Below, piece after piece: positions 8,269 through 15,297 of a stretch of DNA of 64,000 nucleotides; positions within the stretch are counted from its first letter, which is position 1; each line of letters starts with the position of its first letter. Source of the stretch: Bacteroidaceae bacterium (GTDB lineage: Bacteria > Bacteroidota > Bacteroidia > Bacteroidales > Bacteroidaceae); contig JAFYAT010000078.1 in the NCBI GenBank assembly GCA_017540585.1, positions 36,152 through 100,151 on the forward strand, written 5' to 3'. The translations under genes were made by a program, and so were the position numbers. Under the pieces are notes generated by a model. The model was not told the origin of the DNA and searched no databases. It was given only the letters and a program-made list of their open reading frames with translations.

Positions 8269-9555
8269 ATGATTAACAGACTTATAGAATTCCTTAACGG
8301 TTCTCCTGTCAATTTCCTTGCTGTGGCTTCCATAGCAAAGAAATTGGATGCGGCAGGATACAAGAAATTCAACGCCACAGACAAGATGCCAGAGGTTAAG
8401 GCTGGTGATAAGTTCTATGTGACAAAGAATGACTCGTCTATATACGCATTCGAGATAGGGAAGAAGCCCCTTGCTGATGCTGGTTTCCACATGATTTGTG
8501 CTCATTGCGACTCTCCAACATTCCGTATCAAGCCTAACGCTGAGATGCTTTGTGAAGGCGGTGTCGTGAAACTTAACACTGAACTCTATGGAGGTGCTAT
8601 CATGTCCACATGGTTTGACCGTCCATTGAGCCTTGCAGGAAGGGTTATCACCAACTCAGATGATGCACTTCATCCTACTACTCATATAGTACATATCAAA
8701 CGTCCATTGTTGCAGATACCAAACCTTGCCATCCATTTCAATCGTCAAGTGAATGATGGTGTTGCATTGAGCAAGCAGAAAGATATGCTCCCAGTGCTTG
8801 GAATTATCAACAATGCACTTGAAAGCAATAATATCCTTCTCAACATTATTGAGAAGGAAGCAGGCATTGCTGCTAAGTACATCATTGACTTCGACCTCTA
8901 TCTCTACGACACTACACCAGCAAGTCTTTTCGGCTTGAACAACGAATTCATATCCGCAGGAAGGCTTGATGACCTCAGCATGGTACATGCAGGATTAGAA
9001 GCATTGCTTGGTAGTGGTGTCTCTGATACTACAAAGGTACTTGCTATCTTTGATAATGAGGAGACAGGTTCACAGACAAAGCAGGGCGCAGGAAGTCCTT
9101 TCCTAAGCAATATACTTCAACGTATAGTACTCAGTCAGGGTGGAACACTTGACGACTATTATCGTGCGGTGGAGAATGCTTTCATGATATCTGCAGACAA
9201 TGCTCACGCTTGGCATCCTAACTATGCAGAGAAGATGGATCCAACTAATCATCCAAAGATGGGTGGAGGACCTGTCATCAAGTTCAATGCTGCACAGAAG
9301 TATGCAAGCGATGCTGTTTCTGCGGCCATCTTTGCAAATATCTGCAACAAGGCAGGCGTTCCATGCCAGAAGTTCGTCAACCATAGTGACGTTGCAGGAG
9401 GAAGCACACTTGGCAATATCCTCGCATCTTCACTTCCTGTCAAGGGTGTAGATATGGGTAATCCAATCTGGGCAATGCACTCAGTAAGGGAAACCGGAAA
9501 TGTGGATGACCACATCTACTGCATCAAGGCATTCACAAAGTTCTATGAAATGTAA
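8269..9555 (+). CDS. M18 family aminopeptidase
   Basis: A 428-residue cytoplasmic aspartyl-type aminopeptidase. M18 enzymes are dinuclear zinc exopeptidases that release N-terminal residues, often acidic ones, from peptides. Metal-binding and catalytic blocks are visible in order: AHCDSP (His79, Asp81), GRLDDLS, DNEETGSQT with the catalytic and metal-binding Glu, SADNAHAWHPN and a C-terminal NHSDVAGGSTLG. The length matches the family. No signal peptide is present. It precedes a second metallopeptidase gene on the same strand, so this pair may serve peptide turnover. No promoter was recognised directly upstream because repeats and hairpins fill the gap. Confidence 0.95.
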   Translation: MINRLIEFLNGSPVNFLAVASIAKKLDAAGYKKFNATDKMPEVKAGDKFYVTKNDSSIYAFEIGKKPLADAGFHMICAHCDSPTFRIKPNAEMLCEGGVVKLNTELYGGAIMSTWFDRPLSLAGRVITNSDDALHPTTHIVHIKRPLLQIPNLAIHFNRQVNDGVALSKQKDMLPVLGIINNALESNNILLNIIEKEAGIAAKYIIDFDLYLYDTTPASLFGLNNEFISAGRLDDLSMVHAGLEALLGSGVSDTTKVLAIFDNEETGSQTKQGAGSPFLSNILQRIVLSQGGTLDDYYRAVENAFMISADNAHAWHPNYAEKMDPTNHPKMGGGPVIKFNAAQKYASDAVSAAIFANICNKAGVPCQKFVNHSDVAGGSTLGNILASSLPVKGVDMGNPIWAMHSVRETGNVDDHIYCIKAFTKFYEM

Positions 9556-9645
9556 GAACCAACTCACCTCCATCCCCTCTCTCACTCTATGTCGAGAGGG
9601 GTGACTAATGGACAGAGGACTCAATGACTTACAAACTCACAAACC

Positions 9646-9671
9646 AAAAAACTTACAAACTTAAAAACTCA
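9646..9671. repeat. AACTTACAAACTTAAAAACTC low-complexity repeat, copy 1
   Basis: A 26-base block identical in reverse complement to 24616-24641, with related sequence near 37551-37585. It lies in the gap before the M49 peptidase gene and is a reason to reject the in-frame ATG at 9624. A small hairpin (CCCCTCTC/GAGAGGGG, about 9582-9601) precedes it. Confidence 0.7.
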
Positions 9672-9674
9672 CAA

Positions 9675-11669
9675 ATGAACATAAAGAACTATATTATGGC
9701 ATCATTACTCAGTATGGGAGTTGCCAATGGCGTTGCCCAGACAGACAACTTCAAATATACGGATGAGAGATTTGCGGATTTGCAGATGCTCCGCTATAAG
9801 GTACATGGATTTGAAGACCTTACTCTCAGACAAAAGATTTTTATCTATCATCTTCAAGAGGCAGCTCTTTGGGGAAGGAATATCTTGTTCGACCAGAATG
9901 GTCTCTATAATCTCAAGATAAGAGAGGTGCTTGAGACAATATACACCTCAAGCAAAGTGGATAAAAATACCGATGACTTCAAGGATATGGAGACTTACCT
10001 CAAGCGTGTTTGGTTCTCCAATGGTATTCATCATCATTATGGCTGCGAGAAGTTCGTGCCAGGATTCTCAGAGAAATGGTTCAGAGAACAGGTCAAGAAT
10101 TGTAAAGTTAACATCAAGAGTGCAGAACTTGATGAAATCTGCAAGGCAATCTTTAAGGATGATTACCTCACCAAGCGTGTGAACCTTGCAGAAGGTGTTG
10201 ACCTTATCAAGACTTCGGCTTGTAACTACTATCAGGGGGTGACACAAGAGGAGGCTGAGGAGTTCTACGCTAAGCAGAAAGCAGAAGGCAACCCATTACA
10301 TCCGGTAATGTATGGTATGAATAGCACGCTTGTCAAGAAGAATGGTAAGATATATGAGGATAAGTGGAAGATTGGAGGCAAGTATGGTAAATATATCGAT
10401 AAAATCGTAGAGAACCTCAAACTTGCACGTCCATACGCAGAAGATGAACTACAGAAGCAGGTTATTGATAAACTCATAGAATATTACACAGGTGGTGACC
10501 TTAAAACATTCGATGAATACAGTATTCTTTGGGTTAAGAATACTGAACCACTTATTGACTTTGTTAATGGTTTCATCGAGTGTTATGGCGACCCACTTGG
10601 CCTCAAGTGCTCATGGGAGAGTATTGTTAACTTCAAAGATCTTGAAGCAACAAAAAGAACAGAAACATTGAGTGCTAATGCCCAGTGGTTCGAAGATCAT
10701 AGTCCTGTTGACTCTCGTTTTAAGAAAGAAAAGGTAAAAGGTATTACTGCCAAGGTAATCAATGCTGCAATCCTTGCAGGAGATCTTTACCCATCAACAG
10801 CCATCGGCATCAACCTTCCTAACTCTGACTGGGTTCGTAAGGAACATGGCTCTAAGAGTGTAACTATCGGTAACCTCACGGATGCTTACAATAAGGCAGC
10901 CAAAGGAAATGGAATGCTCGATGAATTCGTATATTCTTCCGTTGAAAAGGACCTGATAGAGAAGTATGGCGATGTGTGTGATGACCTCCATACTGACCTT
11001 CATGAGTGTCTTGGTCATGGAAGTGGAAAACTTCTCGATGGAGTGGATAGTGATAGCCTCAAGGCATACGGTTCAACAATTGAAGAAGCACGTGCTGACC
11101 TTTTTGCTCTCTACTACCTTCCAGATGCTAAGCTCGTGGAACTCGGACTTACTCCAAATGCTGAGGCTTATAAAGCTTCATACTACAGTCAGATGATGAA
11201 TGGACTCATGACTCAGCTTGTGCGTATCAATATTGGCAACAATATTGAGGAGGCTCACATGCGTAACAGAGCACTCATTGCACGTTGGGCACTTGACCAT
11301 GGAAAGAAGGATAATGTCGTTGAAATGGTGAAGAAGAATGGTAAAACATTCGTTAAAATCAACGATTATGTTCGTCTTCGTAATTTGTTCGGTGAGCTGC
11401 TTGCAGAAATCCAGCGTATAAAGAGTACTGGTGACTACGAGGGTGCAAAGAACCTTGTTGAAACTTACGGTGTAAAGATTGACCCTGAGCTTCACAAGGA
11501 AGTGCTCGACAGATACGCAAAGCTCAATATAGCTCCTTACAAGGGATTCATCAATCCTGTATATGAGGCTGTATGTAATGACAAAGGCGAAATCATCGAT
11601 GTAAAGGTTACTTACACCGAAGGTTATGCAGAGCAGATGCTTCGCTACTCTAAGAATTATTCTTTTTGA
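9675..11669 (+). CDS. Dipeptidyl-peptidase III family (M49) metallopeptidase
   Basis: The start is set at 9675, where an N-terminal hydrophobic signal-like segment ending in VAQ begins; the upstream ATG at 9624 would translate the low-complexity repeat. The 664-residue protein carries the M49 zinc motif as HECLGH (His443, Glu444, His448; usual form HELLGH) and the second motif EEARAD with Glu470/Glu471. M49 enzymes remove dipeptides from the N-terminus of oligopeptides. The probable signal peptide suggests periplasmic action. It follows the M18 gene on the same strand. The stop codon is only 6 bases from the left repeat of the GxxExxY element. Confidence 0.93.
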   Translation: MNIKNYIMASLLSMGVANGVAQTDNFKYTDERFADLQMLRYKVHGFEDLTLRQKIFIYHLQEAALWGRNILFDQNGLYNLKIREVLETIYTSSKVDKNTDDFKDMETYLKRVWFSNGIHHHYGCEKFVPGFSEKWFREQVKNCKVNIKSAELDEICKAIFKDDYLTKRVNLAEGVDLIKTSACNYYQGVTQEEAEEFYAKQKAEGNPLHPVMYGMNSTLVKKNGKIYEDKWKIGGKYGKYIDKIVENLKLARPYAEDELQKQVIDKLIEYYTGGDLKTFDEYSILWVKNTEPLIDFVNGFIECYGDPLGLKCSWESIVNFKDLEATKRTETLSANAQWFEDHSPVDSRFKKEKVKGITAKVINAAILAGDLYPSTAIGINLPNSDWVRKEHGSKSVTIGNLTDAYNKAAKGNGMLDEFVYSSVEKDLIEKYGDVCDDLHTDLHECLGHGSGKLLDGVDSDSLKAYGSTIEEARADLFALYYLPDAKLVELGLTPNAEAYKASYYSQMMNGLMTQLVRINIGNNIEEAHMRNRALIARWALDHGKKDNVVEMVKKNGKTFVKINDYVRLRNLFGELLAEIQRIKSTGDYEGAKNLVETYGVKIDPELHKEVLDRYAKLNIAPYKGFINPVYEAVCNDKGEIIDVKVTYTEGYAEQMLRYSKNYSF

Positions 11670-11675
11670 TTTTAT

Positions 11676-11726
11676 CGCACCCAAGGTGCGGACGAAGAAA
11701 AAACAGATAAAAACAAATAAAAACAT
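11676..11726. repeat. Left inverted repeat of GxxExxY element
   Basis: It begins with the small hairpin CGCACC-CAA-GGTGCG (11676-11690), then GACGAAGAAAAAACAG and A-rich AAAAACAAATAAAAAC. It matches the reverse complement of 12206-12256 at about 43 of 50 positions. The two differences inside the hairpin stem are compensatory when compared with the right copy. Confidence 0.85.
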
Positions 11727-11759
11727 GTGAAAACATGTTTTTTGTAAAAGATATCGATT

Positions 11760-12191
11760 ATGTTATATGGTGTTTTGGAAGACAATGAATTGAAGGCAAA
11801 ATTGAAAAAATACGTCTTTGACATTGTCGGTTGTTGTCAAGAGGTGCATAAAGAGAAAGGACCAGAACTTACAGAAGCTGTGTATTCTGATTGCCTTGAG
11901 ATTGCATTTAAGGACGCAAACATTGAATATATTAGAGAATATAGTTTTCATCCTACGTTCAGAGGTAAAACCATAAAGAGTAGGCTACAAGTAGATTTCT
12001 TTTGCAAAGGAAAAGTTTTTCTTGAATGCAAAGCAATAGAAAGACTAAGTAGTCATGAAAGAATGCAGCTTACCAACTACATGCGGAATGCAGGGATACG
12101 TATTGGTATATTGTATAATTTCGCTCCTTTTTTGGATGAATGTGAAAAGTTCTATTACAACCCAGATGATAACACAATAAAATATTTCTAA
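11760..12191 (+). CDS. GxxExxY family protein (PD-(D/E)xK-like fold)
   Basis: A 143-residue protein of the GxxExxY family, which is related to PD-(D/E)xK nucleases. The name motif appears as ELTEAVY (36-42), so the usual first Gly is replaced by Glu. The nuclease-like core is visible as LQVDF (Asp79) and LECKA (Glu89, Lys91). A C-terminal GIRIGILYNF block is also typical. The gene is alone between two long inverted repeats, with no other gene inside. Biochemical function is not established for the family as far as I know. The enclosed layout suggests that gene and repeats travel or act as one unit. Confidence 0.85.
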   Translation: MLYGVLEDNELKAKLKKYVFDIVGCCQEVHKEKGPELTEAVYSDCLEIAFKDANIEYIREYSFHPTFRGKTIKSRLQVDFFCKGKVFLECKAIERLSSHERMQLTNYMRNAGIRIGILYNFAPFLDECEKFYYNPDDNTIKYF

Positions 12192-12199
12192 AATAATAT

Positions 12200-12256
12200 T
12201 TTTATCTGTTTTTAATTGTTTTTGCCTGTTTTTTCTTCGTCCGCGCCTAAGGCGCG
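12200..12256. repeat. Right inverted repeat of GxxExxY element
   Basis: Reverse complement of the left copy, ending with the hairpin CGCGCC-TAA-GGCGCG (12242-12256). It lies 14 bases before the AlkD-like start. No obvious direct target duplication flanks the pair; ATTTT just outside is also inverted. Confidence 0.85.
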
Positions 12257-12270
12257 AAAATGAAACGTGT

Positions 12271-12894
12271 ATGGATATAAAAGAAACAATATTAGACATA
12301 AAGAAGGAGCTACGTGCTAATATGAACGGTATTGCGTCGGCTGCCATGAGGCAGTCGGCAGATTACAGAGTCAATTTTGGCGTTGAACTTCCAAGAATAC
12401 ACGATATCGCCAAGGAGTTTGAGGCAAGCCATGAACTGGCACAGGCTCTATGGAATGAGAATGTGCGTGAGTGCAAGATACTTGCCACCATCCTTATGCC
12501 TGTGGATAGGTTTGATGAGGAGATATGTGATATATGGGTGGAAGAAATCAAGACTATAGAGATTGCACAGTTCTTCTGCATGAATCTTGTAAACAGGCTG
12601 AAGTTCGCGTCTGTAAAGGCTTTCGAGTGGATGGCATCAGACAAGGAAATGGTACAATGTTGTGGTTATCTGACTTTGTGCCATGTTCTTAGACGGGGCG
12701 AATTGCAAGACAGAAGTGCAGACGAGTTTCTCGACCAGGCATCGGCTGTGCTTGAACACTTGAAGACTGAAGGTGAAGGTGCGACAAAGCCAACTGTACT
12801 TGACACTCAAGTTTTCAAAGCGCTACAGATATTTGCTTCGCAAAGCGAAGTTAATGCTAAAAAGGTCAAAAAAATTGCAGATTATTTGTCATAA
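12271..12894 (+). CDS. DNA alkylation repair protein, AlkD-like HEAT-repeat family
   Basis: A 207-residue, mainly helical protein resembling the AlkC/AlkD DNA-glycosylase family (PF08713). The repeated helix pairs, for example ECKILATILMPVDRF and IAQFFCMNLVNRLKF, and the segment KAFEWMASDKEMVQCCGYL fit the ALK-repeat solenoid. Characterised members excise positively charged alkylated bases. It is shorter than typical AlkD (about 230 residues), so activity is inferred rather than certain. It is followed after 43 bases by the Fur-type regulator in the same direction and may be co-transcribed with it. Confidence 0.75.
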   Translation: MDIKETILDIKKELRANMNGIASAAMRQSADYRVNFGVELPRIHDIAKEFEASHELAQALWNENVRECKILATILMPVDRFDEEICDIWVEEIKTIEIAQFFCMNLVNRLKFASVKAFEWMASDKEMVQCCGYLTLCHVLRRGELQDRSADEFLDQASAVLEHLKTEGEGATKPTVLDTQVFKALQIFASQSEVNAKKVKKIADYLS

Positions 12895-12937
12895 TGATAG
12901 AAAAGTAATAAATTTGTGCGGTTTATGAGTGTGCAAT

Positions 12938-13456
12938 ATGGATATTGACAAGAAATTTGAAGGTGCTAAAGCCATTTTGGATGCATATATTGAAAGTCAC
13001 AAAATGCGTCATACACCAGAGCGTGAGATAGTCCTAAAGGTTGTATTGAATACCACAGGACATCATACTGCTGATGAGATTCAGGCACTAACTCCTGACA
13101 ATTACAAGATAAACCGTGCAACTGTCTATACAACACTTGACTTGTTTGCGGAAGTAGGACTTGTGTACTGCCACCCAATGTTGAAGGGAGCAGCACTATA
13201 TGAGAATGCCTATAAGGTAGAACCTCATAGCCATTATATATGCACAGACTGTCGTGAGATACACGACCTTTACGACACAAGCATCACAAATGTAGCTATG
13301 CAGGCAAAGACTCCACGATTTACCAAGGAACGAAGCAGCACATACATCTTTGGCGTGTGTACCAAGTGTAGGGCAAAGAAGGCACGCTGGGAGAAAGCAA
13401 GGCAGAAACTTGCGATGCTCTCGGCTGCTGCAAGCGAGTTGGGAAAGGCTAAGTAA
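12938..13456 (+). CDS. Fur family transcriptional regulator
   Basis: The start is taken at the ATG 12938 (a GTG at 12929 is in frame), giving 172 residues. The N-terminal winged-helix domain includes the recognition region NRATVYTTLDLFAEVGLV. The C-terminal dimerisation domain has two structural-zinc CxxC pairs, CTDC (102-105) and CTKC (141-144), and a HSH cluster near 97-99 for the sensing metal. Fur-family proteins control iron, zinc or peroxide responses; which one applies cannot be told from the sequence. It lies directly upstream of purA with a 51-base gap, which might allow co-transcription. Confidence 0.93.
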   Translation: MDIDKKFEGAKAILDAYIESHKMRHTPEREIVLKVVLNTTGHHTADEIQALTPDNYKINRATVYTTLDLFAEVGLVYCHPMLKGAALYENAYKVEPHSHYICTDCREIHDLYDTSITNVAMQAKTPRFTKERSSTYIFGVCTKCRAKKARWEKARQKLAMLSAAASELGKAK

Positions 13457-13507
13457 GCGTTCCTGTGTTTACTCAGATTAGAAAGTTAAATCAAAAACAT
13501 ATAAACA

Positions 13508-14773
13508 ATGAAAGTAGATGTTCTTTTGGGTCTCCAGTGGGGAGACGAAGGTAAGGGTAAGGTTGTAGATGTACTTACTCCTCGCTACGATGTAGTCGCT
13601 CGTTTTCAAGGAGGTCCTAATGCTGGACACACACTCGAATTTGAAGGACAGAAGTATGTTCTTCGTTCCATTCCATCGGGAATTTTCCAGGGTGACAAGG
13701 TTAATATTATCGGTAATGGCGTAGTTCTCGCTCCAGACCTCTTCATGGATGAGGCAAAGGATCTTGAGAAGTCAGGACACGAACTCAAGAGTCGTCTCCA
13801 CATTTCAAAGAAAGCTCACCTAATAATGCCAACTCACCGTATTCTTGATGCTGCTTACGAAGCACAGAAGGGTAAGAATAAGGTAGGCACAACTGGTAAG
13901 GGCATCGGTCCTACATACGCTGACAAGACAAGCCGTAATGGACTTCGTGTGGGTGACATCCTTGAGAACTTCGAAGAAAAATATGCTGCAGCAAAAGCAC
14001 GTCATGAGGCAATCCTCAAGTCGCTCAACTATACAGATTATGACATCACAGAGGTAGAGAAGAAGTGGATGGAAGGTATCGAATACCTCCGTCAGTTCCC
14101 TATCGTGGATTCTGAGCACGAGATTAACAACCTCCTCAAGCAGGACAAGTCTGTTCTCTGTGAGGGTGCTCAGGGTACAATGCTCGACATAGACTTCGGT
14201 TCATATCCATTCGTTACATCATCTAACACTATCTGTGCTGGTGCATGTATCGGTCTCGGTGTAGGACCAAACAAGATTGGTGATGTGTTCGGTATCATCA
14301 AGGCATATTGTACTCGTGTAGGTGCAGGCCCATTCCCAACAGAGCTCTTCGATGAGACAGGTGCAACAATCCGTGCTATCGGTCATGAGTACGGTGCTGT
14401 AACAGGTCGTGAGCGCCGTTGTGGTTGGATTGACCTCGTAGCCCTCAAGTATGCTATCATGGTAAGTGGTGTAACTAAGCTCATCATGATGAAGAGCGAT
14501 GTTCTCGATGGATTCGACACAATCAAGGCTTGTACTGCTTACAAGCTCAAGGATGGTAGTGTCATTGACTACTTCCCATACGAGATTGATGACGTAGAAC
14601 CTGTATATGTAGAGATGCCAGGATGGAAGACTGACCTCACAAAGATGACTTCAGAGGCTCAGTTCCCACAGGCATTCAAGGATTACATTGCATTCCTCGA
14701 GAAAGAGCTTGAGACTCCAATCGCTATTGTCAGCGTAGGTCCTGACCGTGAGCAGACAATCGAGAGACAGTAA
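13508..14773 (+). CDS. purA: Adenylosuccinate synthetase
   Basis: A 421-residue cytoplasmic enzyme for the first committed step from IMP to AMP (IMP + aspartate + GTP). The phosphate loop GDEGKGK is at residues 12-18. GGPNAGHT, TGKGIGPTYADK, the QGTMLDIDFG block and the C-terminal SVGPDREQTI are all family signatures. Length is as expected. It follows the Fur-like gene closely and is followed by a repeat-rich region and a terminator. Confidence 0.98.
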   Translation: MKVDVLLGLQWGDEGKGKVVDVLTPRYDVVARFQGGPNAGHTLEFEGQKYVLRSIPSGIFQGDKVNIIGNGVVLAPDLFMDEAKDLEKSGHELKSRLHISKKAHLIMPTHRILDAAYEAQKGKNKVGTTGKGIGPTYADKTSRNGLRVGDILENFEEKYAAAKARHEAILKSLNYTDYDITEVEKKWMEGIEYLRQFPIVDSEHEINNLLKQDKSVLCEGAQGTMLDIDFGSYPFVTSSNTICAGACIGLGVGPNKIGDVFGIIKAYCTRVGAGPFPTELFDETGATIRAIGHEYGAVTGRERRCGWIDLVALKYAIMVSGVTKLIMMKSDVLDGFDTIKACTAYKLKDGSVIDYFPYEIDDVEPVYVEMPGWKTDLTKMTSEAQFPQAFKDYIAFLEKELETPIAIVSVGPDREQTIERQ

Positions 14774-15035
14774 AACATGTGTTTTACATGAGTTAACAAT
14801 TAACAGTTAACAGTTAAAAGTTGAGTTGAGAAGTCTGGAGTTCTTGCAAACAACATAGGATACAAGTGATTTCCAACTTTTAACTTTTAATTTTTAACTT
14901 TTAACTCTTGCATCACGAAGGATGAGTGATGCAAGTTGATGTAAACTATGTGTTCCACTCTTTGTGGAAACGATGAATATAAAAAGAGTTCAAGAGGTAT
15001 TCTTGAACTCTTTTTTGTTTTTTATGGATATAATC
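14774..15035. other. Intergenic: low-complexity repeats and terminator after purA
   Basis: It contains TTAACAGTTAAAAGTTGAG-type sequence facing its inverted counterpart (CAACTTTTAACTTTTAA, 14874-14905), a hairpin GCATCAC/GTGATGC (about 14909-14936), and a strong terminator at 14981-15018. No gene was found; a 65-codon ORF across the terminator is rejected. Confidence 0.6.
14981..15018 (+). terminator. Terminator downstream of purA
   Basis: AAAAAGAGTTCAAGA, loop GGTA, TTCTTGAACTCTTTTTT. The near-perfect stem carries A and T runs on either side, so it may act in both directions. Confidence 0.9.
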
Positions 15036-15066
15036 TTGGGCAAATAATATGTTTTTCTTATATTTG
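15036..15066 (+). promoter_or_regulatory. Promoter (TTG-N20-TATATTTG) upstream of the secreted protein at 15.3 kb
   Basis: TTG 15036-15038 and TATATTTG 15059-15066. It places transcription start near 15073, giving a leader of roughly 225 bases that includes the 11-bp array. Confidence 0.75.
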
Positions 15067-15115
15067 CAGCTGTCGAAAGCATATTCGAGAGAATACTGTA
15101 AATCGGGCGTGGCTT

Positions 15116-15247
15116 CGCTATGACTCCGCTATGCCTTCGCTATGAGTCCGCTATGAGTCCGCTATTTAGCAGAGAAATAGCAGAGAAATAGCGGACATCG
15201 AGCAGAGGAACAGCGGAACTACAGCGGAGAATCGACGGATGTTCTCA
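15116..15247. repeat. Array of about twelve 11-bp units that changes strand midway
   Basis: Units start every 11 bases from 15116. The first five contain CGCTAT (CGCTATGAGTC and variants). The following ones contain the opposite-strand form ending in AGC (AGAGAAATAGC, GGACATCGAGC). The phase is kept across the inversion; the last unit is weak. The array lies within the predicted 5' leader of the next gene. Confidence 0.85.
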
Positions 15248-15297
15248 GGAGAAAATTCTATCAATAAATCGAAATGTTAACGAACAATAATACGGAT

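Noticed and set aside
9624-9674. Upstream start for the M49 peptidase
   Set aside because: The 17 extra codons are the ACTTACAAACT low-complexity repeat, and the signal-like segment begins at 9675.
11676-12256. Standard insertion sequence around the GxxExxY gene
   Set aside because: No transposase motif and no clear target-site duplication; therefore listed as an unexplained unit rather than an IS.
14948-15145. 65-codon plus-strand ORF after purA
   Set aside because: It runs through a strong terminator and the promoter of the next gene, with no family features.
15116-15247. Possible CRISPR array or repeat-coding gene
   Set aside because: Units are 11 bp, have no spacers, and no open frame with a start covers them.
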